A stretch of 64,000 nt of DNA from the NCBI RefSeq assembly GCF_001469215.1, contig NZ_LOFH01000001.1, forward strand, positions 310,001 to 374,000. Reading direction: 5' to 3'. Positions 53,063 through 61,469 of the stretch are shown piece by piece. The notes under the pieces were generated by a model. That model was not told the DNA's origin. It made no database searches and saw only the letters and a program-made list of their open reading frames with translations. A program made the translations under genes and the position numbers. This stretch comes from Pseudoalteromonas sp. H105. Its GTDB lineage: Bacteria > Pseudomonadota > Gammaproteobacteria > Enterobacterales > Alteromonadaceae. How positions within the stretch are numbered: the first letter of the stretch is position 1; each line of letters begins with the position of its first letter.

Positions 53063-54262
53063 CTAAAAAACCATATTGAAGAGCTTGTAACCACTTAATC
53101 CAAGTATCAGTAATAACATTGGTAAAGTGAGTAGGTTTACAAGTAAGGAGTTGGTGTATTTTCCCATTACAGCCTTTTGATTCACCAGCCACACGAGGTA
53201 AAAGGTAACAATAGGGAGTAATAAGCCATTAGCGGCTTGGGCAAATATAATCACTGAAATTGGGTCTAAACGCAGAGACGCCACGCTTGCCCCAAAGACT
53301 AAGATAGCCAGTGCAATCCATTTAAACCGGTCACTTTTCATCTCACTTGACCACCCAAGCATGCCGCATACTGCATATGCGCCCGCAAGTGGGGCAGTAA
53401 TTGCGCTGGTTAAGCCTGCTGCAAATAAGCCAACTGCAAAAAAGTACTGTGCAGCATTGCCAAGCAAAGGCTCTAATTGTGACGCCATATTGGCAGCGCT
53501 AATTTTACCTGCATCAGTGCCATAAAAAGCGACGGATGCTGTAGAGAGTATCGCTAGCGTAATTACCCCACCTAACGTAATTGATAAACCGGTATCGAGA
53601 TTAGTCTGTTTGATCACTTTTTCTATATTGCTGTTTTTGTCTTGCTTAGCGGCAAGAATACCAGAGTGTAAAAATAAGTTATAAGGCACAATGGTGGTCC
53701 CGATTAACGCAAGTACCGTGGTCACAGAGCCCTCAGGCATACGAGGTATAAAACCAGCTAGTAACTGTTTGATAGGGGGCGCTGCGATTATCAAGGTTGA
53801 AATAAATACCAAACTCATTAAAAGTACCAGAATTATCAGCGCAGATTCAACGAGTTTGTGTTTACCGCTGTAGAGAAGCAAGGCGCTAAAAATGGCAATT
53901 AAAGGTGTCCAAATCTGCGAATTTATCTGTGGGAAAATACCCATCAATCCTAAGCTTGCACCGCTCAGGTTTCCTGCTTCGTAGGCTGCACTGCCAACGC
54001 CAATAGCGCTGATCACTAAAATACCTGCAATTGCTTTAAATAATGGGGTGTGTATATGAGCACGTAGTGCTTGTGCTAAATCTTTCCCTGTTGCTACTCC
54101 TAGTCGTGCAGCCATCGATTGCAATAAGATAGTGGCTATCACTGAAAATAATAAAGTCCACGCTAAAGTGAAACCAAAATTTGCTCCAGCAATACTTGCG
54201 CTTGTAATAGTGCCTGGTCCTATAAAAGCGGCAGTGACTAAGAGGCCGGGTCCGAATCGCAT
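53063..54262 (-). CDS. Nramp-family transporter with non-canonical metal-site motifs
   Basis: 399 aa, eleven predicted membrane helices, clearly of the Nramp (MntH) fold. In canonical Mn/Fe transporters helix 1 carries DPGN and helix 6 MPHN; here the aligned segments read AAFIGPGTITS (residues 11-21) and TTIVPYNLFLHSG (near 195), so the Asp, Asn, Met and His are replaced by Gly, Thr, Val and Tyr. Metal preference is therefore uncertain, or the substrate is different. ATG 54262 has AAGG upstream. No MntR- or Fur-type site was identified. Confidence 0.86.
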   Translation of the reverse strand: MRFGPGLLVTAAFIGPGTITSASIAGANFGFTLAWTLLFSVIATILLQSMAARLGVATGKDLAQALRAHIHTPLFKAIAGILVISAIGVGSAAYEAGNLSGASLGLMGIFPQINSQIWTPLIAIFSALLLYSGKHKLVESALIILVLLMSLVFISTLIIAAPPIKQLLAGFIPRMPEGSVTTVLALIGTTIVPYNLFLHSGILAAKQDKNSNIEKVIKQTNLDTGLSITLGGVITLAILSTASVAFYGTDAGKISAANMASQLEPLLGNAAQYFFAVGLFAAGLTSAITAPLAGAYAVCGMLGWSSEMKSDRFKWIALAILVFGASVASLRLDPISVIIFAQAANGLLLPIVTFYLVWLVNQKAVMGKYTNSLLVNLLTLPMLLLILGLSGYKLFNMVF

Positions 54263-54548
54263 ATGTTACCTTACTATAATTATTGTTATTTACATTGAGT
54301 TTACGTGTCAGAGCATACATTTAAAGCCGTATTGTTTAAAGCGCAATAGGTTATTGGCAACAGCATTCATTGTTTTTATCACAAACATCATGCTGAACAA
54401 TGTATGTTTAGACTTGAGTATAATTGCCTTGAGGTTAATTTATGGTAACTTACAGCAACTTTTTTATAACAACTTATCATTCGTAATAATTAATAATAAA
54501 AAACCGTTATAAAAATACCGTTTTTGAAATTAAAACAGGACGTACCGT

Positions 54549-55985
54549 GTGAAAAACTTACTACGAAGCTTTAACTTATTTAGCTTAGTGTTACTTCTAT
54601 TTTGCTCCCCTACGTGGGGCAGCGAGGGTCAGTTAAACTTAACAAGCTCAACTATCGGCATACTGTGTATAGTAATCTTTTGTATCGCCTATGCAGTGGT
54701 CATGCTTGAAGAAAAACTCCATTTACGCAAATCAAAGCCTGTGCTTGTTGCAGCCGGACTCATTTGGATTTTGATAGGAGCGTATTATGTAAATAACGAC
54801 ATACCAGGCCTCACTGAATCAGCGTTTAGGCATAATCTGTTAGAATTTGCAGAGCTCATGTTATTCCTGCTTGTGGCAATGACGTATATTAATGCGCTCG
54901 AAGAACGTCGCGTTTTTGATGCGTTACGCTCATGGATGATACAAAAGGGCTTTAACTATAAAAACCTATTTTGGATTACTGGGTTCCTCGCATTTTTTAT
55001 CTCGCCGATTGCCGACAATTTGACTACAGCGTTATTGATGTGCGCGGTGGTGATGAAAGTCGCAGAAGGGGATAAACCATTCATTAACTTAAGTTGTATT
55101 AACATCGTTATTGCTGCCAATGCGGGTGGAGCGTTTAGCCCATTTGGTGATATTACTACTTTAATGGTATGGCAAGCAGGGCTGGTTCATTTTAATGAAT
55201 TTTTAGTGTTATTTATTCCGTCGTTGGCGAATTACCTTGTACCAGCTGCGATTATGAGTTTTTACGTTGCAGATAAACAACCTACAGCTCAGTATGAAGA
55301 AATAGAGCTTAAACGTGGCGCACTTCGTATTTTGACTTTATTTTTATTAACAATTGCAACAGCGGTTGCATGTCACAGCTTTTTACATCTGCCACCCGTT
55401 CTTGGCATGATGATGGGGCTAGGTTACCTACAGTTTTTTGGCTATTTTTTAAGAATGACTTTACCGGGTTCATTAGCACGCAAAAAGGCACATGCTGAAC
55501 AAATTGGTGATAACGATCGTTTAGCTAAGCTCGGCAGTGTTGTGCCATTTGATGTGTTTAGTAAGGTGTCACGTGCAGAGTGGGATACGCTATTATTCTT
55601 TTACGGTATCGTTATGTGTGTAGGCGGGCTCGGGTTTTTAGGTTACTTAAATCTGATGTCTGAAATGCTTTACGGTAACTGGTCTGCGACATCTGCTAAT
55701 ATATTTTTAGGTGTTATTTCAGCCGTGATAGACAATATTCCTGTGATGTTTGCTGTGCTCTCAATGCAACCTGATATGTCTCACGGGCAGTGGCTTTTAA
55801 TCACCCTGACCGCAGGTGTTGGCGGCAGTTTACTATCGATAGGTTCAGCGGCTGGGGTGGCATTGATGGGGCAAGCGCGCGGTTATTATACTTTTTTTGG
55901 CCATTTAAAATGGGCACCGGTTATTGCACTTGGTTACGGAGCAAGTATTGCGTTGCACTTATGGTTAAATGCATCACTTTTTTAA
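54549..55985 (+). CDS. nhaD: Na+/H+ antiporter NhaD
   Basis: 478-aa inner-membrane sodium-proton antiporter of the NhaD family found in marine and halophilic bacteria. An N-terminal signal-like segment (LFSLVLLLFCSPTWG) precedes about ten to twelve helices; FFISPIADNLTTALLM and NIVIAANAGGAFSPFGDITTLMVWQAG contain the family's conserved Asp residues, and LGVISAVIDNIPVMFAV the later one. Start GTG at 54549 with AGGAC eight bases upstream. Terminated by the hairpin at 56006. Confidence 0.92.
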   Translation: MKNLLRSFNLFSLVLLLFCSPTWGSEGQLNLTSSTIGILCIVIFCIAYAVVMLEEKLHLRKSKPVLVAAGLIWILIGAYYVNNDIPGLTESAFRHNLLEFAELMLFLLVAMTYINALEERRVFDALRSWMIQKGFNYKNLFWITGFLAFFISPIADNLTTALLMCAVVMKVAEGDKPFINLSCINIVIAANAGGAFSPFGDITTLMVWQAGLVHFNEFLVLFIPSLANYLVPAAIMSFYVADKQPTAQYEEIELKRGALRILTLFLLTIATAVACHSFLHLPPVLGMMMGLGYLQFFGYFLRMTLPGSLARKKAHAEQIGDNDRLAKLGSVVPFDVFSKVSRAEWDTLLFFYGIVMCVGGLGFLGYLNLMSEMLYGNWSATSANIFLGVISAVIDNIPVMFAVLSMQPDMSHGQWLLITLTAGVGGSLLSIGSAAGVALMGQARGYYTFFGHLKWAPVIALGYGASIALHLWLNASLF

Positions 55986-56005
55986 TGTGATACAACACTA
56001 AAAAT

Positions 56006-56040
56006 GCAATGCAGCAGCGCGCTGCATTGCTTTTTCTTTT
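56006..56040 (+). terminator. intrinsic terminator of nhaD
   Basis: Perfect 10-bp stem GCAATGCAGC / GCTGCATTGC, 5-nt loop, then TTTTTCTTTTT. Confidence 0.92.
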
Positions 56041-56134
56041 TCCGGGCATGGCTACATGTTTGCTTACATTTTTACCCAACTCTTCTCTTCACATCACTAA
56101 CTTATTGTTTTAAATTGCTTATTACTAATTTAAA

Positions 56135-57022
56135 ATGAGACTAAACATGGCTTGTAAATATAAAGTACTGCTTATAACGCTTGTTTTTATTGTTGTGACA
56201 GCATTGGTTTTAACTACCCGTGCTTACCTTCAAAATAGTGTATCTGAGTTTAAAGATCATACGTTATATTCTGCGCTTTTAGATGAAAACAGAAAGCTAT
56301 TTATTCGATTGCCGGCCAATTATGACCCGAGTCAAACCTACCCATTAATTATAAAAACGGACGGTAATTTTAATCTTAGTCGCTGGCATAACACATTAAC
56401 TATTTATGCTGAGCAAGCAATAGTAGAAGAGTCAATTTTAGTTGCACTGCCAAACCAATTTTGGACAGATACCCGTAATCGCGATCTAGTGCCCCCTTAT
56501 GCTCGTAAAAATGTCAATATTGATGAACGACCAGAATCTGAAAATGATCCAGCAATATTTGGAAGGGCTGATTTGTTTTTGGCGTTTATCGAACAAGAGT
56601 TACTGCCTTACTTAGAAGCTAATTATGCGTTAAATGATAATCGAGTTTTAACAGGTTTTTCTGCTGGTGGTAGTTTTGTACTGTATGCACTGAGTACTAA
56701 ACCAGCGCTTTTTAATGGTTACTTCGCATTTAGCCCTGCGGCATGGTACGACGATGGTGTCGTGGTTAATGAATTTGCTCGTAGTCTGTCAACGCTTAAT
56801 GGTAAGAAGACGTTTTTATATTTAAGCCTAGGTGCAGAGGAGAATTCAATTATTACAGGGTCATTTAAAGGCTTACTAGCCGCGCTCGAACGAAATAAAG
56901 ATCACACAATAACGTGGCAGTTTAGTTACAGCGATGGCGCAGGTCACAACGAGAACCCATTCGTCTCAGTCCCTAAAGCTTTGTATGAATATTATCAATT
57001 TAGAGAAAAGGCTCACGATTGA
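56135..57022 (+). CDS. alpha/beta hydrolase, putative esterase (esterase D/Fes family)
   Basis: 295 aa. One N-terminal membrane segment or signal anchor (VLLITLVFIVVTALVLTT, residues 10-27), then an alpha/beta hydrolase with YPLIIKTDGNFN and the nucleophile elbow VLTGFSAGGSFVLYAL (Ser near residue 176). The catalytic His is probably in SDGAGHNENPF near 272. It resembles putative esterases that include siderophore and IroE-like esterases. The start could be ATG 56135 or 56147. Location is probably the periplasm or inner-membrane face. Confidence 0.84.
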   Translation: MRLNMACKYKVLLITLVFIVVTALVLTTRAYLQNSVSEFKDHTLYSALLDENRKLFIRLPANYDPSQTYPLIIKTDGNFNLSRWHNTLTIYAEQAIVEESILVALPNQFWTDTRNRDLVPPYARKNVNIDERPESENDPAIFGRADLFLAFIEQELLPYLEANYALNDNRVLTGFSAGGSFVLYALSTKPALFNGYFAFSPAAWYDDGVVVNEFARSLSTLNGKKTFLYLSLGAEENSIITGSFKGLLAALERNKDHTITWQFSYSDGAGHNENPFVSVPKALYEYYQFREKAHD

Positions 57023-57129
57023 TAAATGGATAGCCAATATAAATACTTTAAGTATATGGACTTATCCGAGATCACATACAGCGCATAGGGGGCTTTATTA
57101 TGTCCTAGTCTTTTACTATGTTGATGAAC

Positions 57130-57162
57130 CTAAAAGCAGCAAGTTTAGTTTGCTGCTTTTAG
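57130..57162. terminator. bidirectional terminator between convergent genes
   Basis: 13-bp perfect stem CTAAAAGCAGCAA / TTGCTGCTTTTAG with a 7-nt loop, serving the esterase (plus) and the DUF3360 gene (minus). T/A tracts are built into the stem. Confidence 0.8.
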
Positions 57163-57176
57163 TCACTTAGATTGTA

Positions 57177-58694
57177 TTAATGTCTAAAATCGCTCAAGAG
57201 AGCAGGGATACCTGGCAGCATTCCGACCATTGCCATGACACTGGTGAGCAGTACAAACATCAATAAAGGGATTTTCCAACGGCTCATTGGTGATAAGTCA
57301 GCACTGCGCTCTTTACATCCTATTAGTCCTAAGTTATCCAGTAACATAGTGAGTGACCAACCAAATGCAGGATTAACTAATGATGATGCAAACACGACGA
57401 TTGCTGCAGATTGTGTTGTTTTCCCTTCTCGTGTCATTTCCATACCCGCTTCAAGCAAAGGTATAAATACACCGACGATTAATGCTACACATAAGACAGG
57501 TTGCCAAATTGCTAAATCCATTGGGTAACCCCAAACACCAGCTATAATACAAAAAAGTGCCGTTAAAATTGCACCTGCGGGAATAGGGCGTTTAGCAATT
57601 GCAGCAGGCACAATGTATGTGCCCCATGATGATGTAAAGTTAGACCCCCCTAAAATAGAGCCAAATGTTTGTCTAACAGATGCGCTAAACATTGTATCGT
57701 CAATATTCATTTGTACTTTTTCAGTGCGTTGCGGGTAGCTGATTTTTTGAAACACTTGATGCCCTAAAAAATCCGGAGACCACATCGCAACGGCTAAAAT
57801 GGCAAACGGCAGCACGACAACAAAACTTTCCAATGTTGGCAAGCCTAGCATCCAGCCTGTGTTTTCACCCCACCAGTACATGGGGTTCATATTAGGTAAG
57901 CCTGGTGCTGTTTTAAATTCGAATGGTGCGCCTAGTGCAAATGCTGTGACACCACCAATCACACAACTTAATGGGACGGCTAACCAACGTTTTTTAAAAT
58001 GTTCTAAAAGCGCATAGAGTAATATTGTGGTCAAAATAACGATAAAGGCAATATGACTCATATTGATGCTTTCAGCCCATGCAAACAATTTTTTGACTTG
58101 GGACAATGTGCCGATGAAACCTAAATAAAGAAGCAAGCCGCCGCACACGCCCTTACTGGTTAACCGGGCGAGTAAGCTACCACCTTTACTAATTGCAAGG
58201 ATAAAACCAAAAGCACCTATTAGCAGGCCAAATGCCATTGGATGGCCGCCAGCGGCTACGACAATTGGAATAAGTGGAATTAATGGGCCATGTGTACCTG
58301 CTAAATTAGCGGTTGGTAAAATAAAACCTGAGAATAAAATAATAAACAGCGCCACGATGAGTAATTCATAGCGGACGTTTTCAAGTACAAACGCATCACT
58401 TAAACCCAGCGGTGCAGCAAAAGTAGCGGCGATAGCACCGACCATGACGACTTTACCAATGGTACCAGCCATTGCTGGAATAGTATCTTCAAATTCAAAA
58501 CGGTAATCCCTAAAAGGGAGGTTAGGCCGCCAGCGCTTTGGCTGCATTATTTGAAGTTCGTGTTCTAGGTACTCATCACGAGTATTAAACTCTGAACTCG
58601 GTCTATGTAAATCTTTATAGGTGGAAGACACATTATCAAAAGTATCTTCAGGGGTTTCTTCTGCTGGAATCGTATCCTGCTTTGATGTTGTCAT
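57177..58694 (-). CDS. DUF3360-type multi-pass membrane protein, putative transporter
   Basis: About 505-aa integral membrane protein with a soluble N-terminal region of about 75 residues and roughly twelve hydrophobic segments, resembling the DUF3360 family (seen in Vibrio and Alteromonadales) and, loosely, SulP or nucleobase transporters. Segment examples: IPAMAGTIGKVVMVGAIAAT, LAGTHGPLIPLIPIVVAAGG and GSILGGSNFTSSWGTYIVP. Substrate unknown. The ATG at 58694 is chosen because GGAGAAGTT precedes it directly; the frame continues 12 codons to a TTG. Confidence 0.8.
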   Translation of the reverse strand: MTTSKQDTIPAEETPEDTFDNVSSTYKDLHRPSSEFNTRDEYLEHELQIMQPKRWRPNLPFRDYRFEFEDTIPAMAGTIGKVVMVGAIAATFAAPLGLSDAFVLENVRYELLIVALFIILFSGFILPTANLAGTHGPLIPLIPIVVAAGGHPMAFGLLIGAFGFILAISKGGSLLARLTSKGVCGGLLLYLGFIGTLSQVKKLFAWAESINMSHIAFIVILTTILLYALLEHFKKRWLAVPLSCVIGGVTAFALGAPFEFKTAPGLPNMNPMYWWGENTGWMLGLPTLESFVVVLPFAILAVAMWSPDFLGHQVFQKISYPQRTEKVQMNIDDTMFSASVRQTFGSILGGSNFTSSWGTYIVPAAIAKRPIPAGAILTALFCIIAGVWGYPMDLAIWQPVLCVALIVGVFIPLLEAGMEMTREGKTTQSAAIVVFASSLVNPAFGWSLTMLLDNLGLIGCKERSADLSPMSRWKIPLLMFVLLTSVMAMVGMLPGIPALLSDFRH

Positions 58695-58836
58695 AACTTC
58701 TCCGGCAACATGGTTATTGCGCTTGTTCAAACTTAAATACAGCTTTTTTCAAAGCACTAAATATTGAGTACCTAGAGTAAAGCAAGCGTGAACAAGTTGG
58801 GATTAGTCAAAGGTCTAGGTTATTAAAAACTTAAAT

Positions 58837-58865
58837 ATGACACCTTTATAGGCATCTACTATAAA
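58837..58865 (+). promoter_or_regulatory. sigma-70 promoter of the nitroreductase gene
   Basis: ATGACA (58837-58842), 17-bp spacer, TATAAA (58860-58865); five of six matches in each hexamer. About 34 bp before the start codon. Confidence 0.6.
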
Positions 58866-58898
58866 TGCTATGCTGTGTTTTTTGATTCGGGAAAAATT

Positions 58899-59447
58899 AT
58901 GGACGCTATTGAGCTCTTATTAACGAGGCAATCAGACCCTCGTTTGGTAGAACCTGCACCAACCAATGAACAATTGGAAATAATTAAACAAGCAGCATTA
59001 AGAGTGCCTGATCATGGGTGTATTGCACCATGGCAGTTTATTGTTGTTAGTGACGAAGGACGAAATCGCCTAGGTGAGATTTATCATCAAAGTGCTGTTA
59101 CTGAAAAACAAGACGAAAAAGTAATTAACAGAGCCAAAGAATTGCCGCTAAGAGCCCCTATGCTAATTATTGCTATTGCAAAATATAAGTCACATCCTAA
59201 AGTGCCTCGTATAGAGCAAGTTCAAAGTGCAGGCTGTGCTGTGCTTGCTATGCAACAAGCCGCTTTTGCTCAAGGGCTTGGTGGTGTCTGGCGAACGGGT
59301 TATTTTGCGCAAAGTGAAAGTGTAAAACAGGCATTAAATTTGTCTGAACAAGATGAAATAGTTGGCTATTTATATTTAGGCACTCCGGCGGTTGAGTGTA
59401 AAAAATCGGCTAAACACAACCCTGAACAGTTTTTTACATATTTATAG
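58899..59447 (+). CDS. nitroreductase family protein (YdjA-like)
   Basis: 182-aa FMN-dependent NAD(P)H oxidoreductase of the minimal nitroreductase group. Visible: IELLLTRQSDPRLVEPAP at the start, RVPDHGCIAPWQFIVV, AMQQAAFAQGLGGVWRTGYF and EIVGYLYLGTPA. Start ATG 58899 after GGGAAAAATT; the frame opens eight codons earlier inside the -10 region. E. coli YdjA has 183 aa. Natural substrate unknown; the group forms homodimers. Confidence 0.92.
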   Translation: MDAIELLLTRQSDPRLVEPAPTNEQLEIIKQAALRVPDHGCIAPWQFIVVSDEGRNRLGEIYHQSAVTEKQDEKVINRAKELPLRAPMLIIAIAKYKSHPKVPRIEQVQSAGCAVLAMQQAAFAQGLGGVWRTGYFAQSESVKQALNLSEQDEIVGYLYLGTPAVECKKSAKHNPEQFFTYL

Positions 59448-59639
59448 TAGACAAAGTGAACTTTTAACTCATTGTTTAGTCATATTGTATTCAGATGGCA
59501 ACTGTTAGACTACGCATTACTCATACTGTAAGAATTATAAGGATGTATCAGTATTTTTCTTCACAGTCTGTTTTTTAATCTGTTGTTTTTTGTTACTGTA
59601 TGGAACGTCTTAACAAAAACAACAAAGAAGACGAGAACA

Positions 59640-60017
59640 ATGGGAAATTTATTTTTACGTGAAAAAGAACAATGGCTAACGTGGTCACTTTGGGGTGTTG
59701 TCGGCTCATTATTTACGCTGTATATCGCTTTTAATACTCAGACACCTCATTTAGTTGCGATTGCGTCTGTATCTATCCTTGTTGTTTTAACATGGTGGAT
59801 GCAGCGCAGTAAGCGCTTTGACTTTGGCCGTGCATTTAAAGTGTGCTGTTATGTATTAATGTTAAGCATTCTGCCCGCATTTGTGCTTGTTATTATGCCA
59901 AGCGATGATCTAAGTCGTTATGACTTAATTTTTCAGTGTTTAAGTTTTGCAACCTTGAGTGTACTCATGTGTTTACTCTGCTCGTGGATAGCTAAGCGAC
60001 CTAAGCAATATTACTGA
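59640..60017 (+). CDS. hypothetical small membrane protein (four helices)
   Basis: 125 aa with four hydrophobic segments (about residues 12-32, 37-55, 70-90, 98-118). No family recognised. Start set at ATG 59640 (AGAAGACGAGAA upstream); the frame extends 19 codons to a TTG. It lies between the nitroreductase and tRNA-Ser(UGA). Confidence 0.75.
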   Translation: MGNLFLREKEQWLTWSLWGVVGSLFTLYIAFNTQTPHLVAIASVSILVVLTWWMQRSKRFDFGRAFKVCCYVLMLSILPAFVLVIMPSDDLSRYDLIFQCLSFATLSVLMCLLCSWIAKRPKQYY

Positions 60018-60067
60018 TTGATTTTTATTCACCCGCTAATTAATTGCCATTTATTTGTTTTTAGGGG

Positions 60068-60096
60068 TTTACAAGTGAGGTGCTTAAGCCTATTAT
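60068..60096 (+). promoter_or_regulatory. promoter of tRNA-Ser(UGA)
   Basis: TTTACA (60068-60073), 17-bp spacer, TATTAT (60091-60096), then TCGCGCCGTAC, a GC-rich discriminator; the mature tRNA starts 12 bp after the -10. Confidence 0.75.
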
Positions 60097-60107
60097 TCGC
60101 GCCGTAC

Positions 60108-60198
60108 GGAGAGATGGCAGAGTGGTCGAATGCACCGGTCTTGAAAACCGGCATGGGTTTGTAGCCCATCTAGGGTTCAAATCCCTATCTCTCCACCA
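60108..60198 (+). tRNA. tRNA-Ser (anticodon UGA)
   Basis: 91-nt class II tRNA with encoded CCA. Acceptor GGAGAGA/TCTCTCC, anticodon stem CCGGT/ACCGG with loop CTTGAAA (anticodon TGA), long variable arm, T loop TTCAAAT. The base before CCA reads A, where serine tRNAs usually have G. Confidence 0.95.
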
Positions 60199-60203
60199 TA
60201 TTT

Positions 60204-60230
60204 AAAAAGCCGCCTTTTGGGCGGCTTTTT
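60204..60230 (+). terminator. intrinsic terminator of tRNA-Ser(UGA)
   Basis: Stem AAAAAGCCGCC / GGCGGCTTTTT, 5-nt loop, ending in five T. It is 17 bp before the next start codon. Confidence 0.92.
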
Positions 60231-60247
60231 GCTATCTGGAGTTTAGT

Positions 60248-60634
60248 ATGTCAGAACCTCGTCAATTAAATACATTTCAGCGAATTTTAAAACACACCTT
60301 ACTCTGGCTTGTGTTTGCTTATTGTTACCACAGTGCAATTAATTTACTCGTAAAAATGGCATTGGATGCTCAACCCGATCAAGCTTTAATTACTTCATTG
60401 CTTTACTGCTTAGGTTTTAATGTATTAAGTGCGCATTTAATTACAAAATATGACACCTACTGGCCTGTTATCGGCGCTGTTATCATTGGCGTTGTAGGCA
60501 TGGTACTAGTGCCTATTATTTTTGTAGGAACCCATGCACTATTAGGTAAAGAACTACTTGCAGGAATTTTAATCAGCTTACCTGTATTTACCTTTGCAAT
60601 GGGCCTAATTAAGCTAAAACTCAATAAAAACTAG
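60248..60634 (+). CDS. hypothetical small membrane protein
   Basis: 128 aa with four hydrophobic segments (about residues 15-35, 47-65, 70-95, 100-120), no family recognised. TGGAG lies nine bases upstream of ATG 60248, just behind the tRNA terminator, so its promoter would be inside the tRNA region or the transcript reads through. Function not assigned. Confidence 0.75.
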   Translation: MSEPRQLNTFQRILKHTLLWLVFAYCYHSAINLLVKMALDAQPDQALITSLLYCLGFNVLSAHLITKYDTYWPVIGAVIIGVVGMVLVPIIFVGTHALLGKELLAGILISLPVFTFAMGLIKLKLNKN

Positions 60635-60727
60635 GCCCAAAAGGTCGTTCTTTTATGTTAGCATAGGCGCGTCTTTTAACTGGTATCAGTGCACTCTAAG
60701 CTGGTACATAAAAACGTGAAACACATT

Positions 60728-61345
60728 ATGTCAGATAATTTTACTACAGATGCTGAAAAAGCAAGTTACGGTATTGGTTTACAAATGGGCGAGCAACTTA
60801 AAGCGAACCCTTTTGAAGGCTTGAACTTAAATTCAGTATTTGAAGGCATGAAAGATGCTTACGCAGGCGGTGAATTCCAAGTTGAGATCCCTGAGATCCA
60901 AGCTGCATTCGAAAAAATCAACGCTGAAATTCAATCTCGCCGTGAAGAAGAGTCTAAAGTACTTTCTGCTGAAGGTATCGCATTCCTAGAAGAAAATGCA
61001 AAGCGCTCTGAAATCACAGTAACTGAATCTGGTCTTCAATATGAAGTACTAGCAACAGGTGAAGGCGAAAAGCCAACAGCTGAATCTACAGTACGTGTTG
61101 ATTACCACGGTACACTTATCAACGGAACAGTATTTGATAGCTCTTATGAGCGTGGTCAACCTGCAGAATTCCCAGTTGGCGGTGTTATTAAAGGTTGGAC
61201 TGAAGCACTACAAATGATGCCTGTTGGCACTAAATGGCGTATCTACGTTCCACATGAGCTTGCTTATGGTGAACGTGGTGCCGGTGCTGCAATCGCACCT
61301 TTCTCAACGCTTATTTTTGATGTTGAGTTACACGCTATTCTATAA
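60728..61345 (+). CDS. fklB: FKBP-type peptidyl-prolyl isomerase FklB
   Basis: Cytoplasmic 22-kDa-type isomerase, 205 aa (E. coli FklB 206). An N-terminal dimerisation helix region (DAEKASYGIGLQMGEQLK, then FLEENAKRSEITVTESGLQYEV) precedes the FKBP domain (about 100-205) with VDYHGTLINGTVFDSSYERG, EFPVGGVIKGWTEALQMMPVG and LAYGERGAGAAIAPFSTLIFDVEL. Start ATG 60728, chosen because MSDNFTTDAEKASYG gives the family N-terminus; the frame continues 13 codons upstream. Confidence 0.94.
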   Translation: MSDNFTTDAEKASYGIGLQMGEQLKANPFEGLNLNSVFEGMKDAYAGGEFQVEIPEIQAAFEKINAEIQSRREEESKVLSAEGIAFLEENAKRSEITVTESGLQYEVLATGEGEKPTAESTVRVDYHGTLINGTVFDSSYERGQPAEFPVGGVIKGWTEALQMMPVGTKWRIYVPHELAYGERGAGAAIAPFSTLIFDVELHAIL

Positions 61346-61376
61346 TAGTACTTTATGAGCAGTTGATGCTTATAAT

Positions 61377-61412
61377 AAAAAACCACTCTTAAAACTTAAG
61401 AGTGGTTTTTTT
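61377..61412. terminator. bidirectional terminator between fklB and the ZnuD-like receptor
   Basis: Stem of about 14-16 bp built on ACCACTCTTAA / TTAAGAGTGGT with loop AAC, flanked by A and T runs. It serves both convergent genes. Confidence 0.93.
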
Positions 61413-61469
61413 ATGGGTAAATTTTAGATTAACCCAGTCATTATGCACACTGGGTTAACTGTGTTTTGG

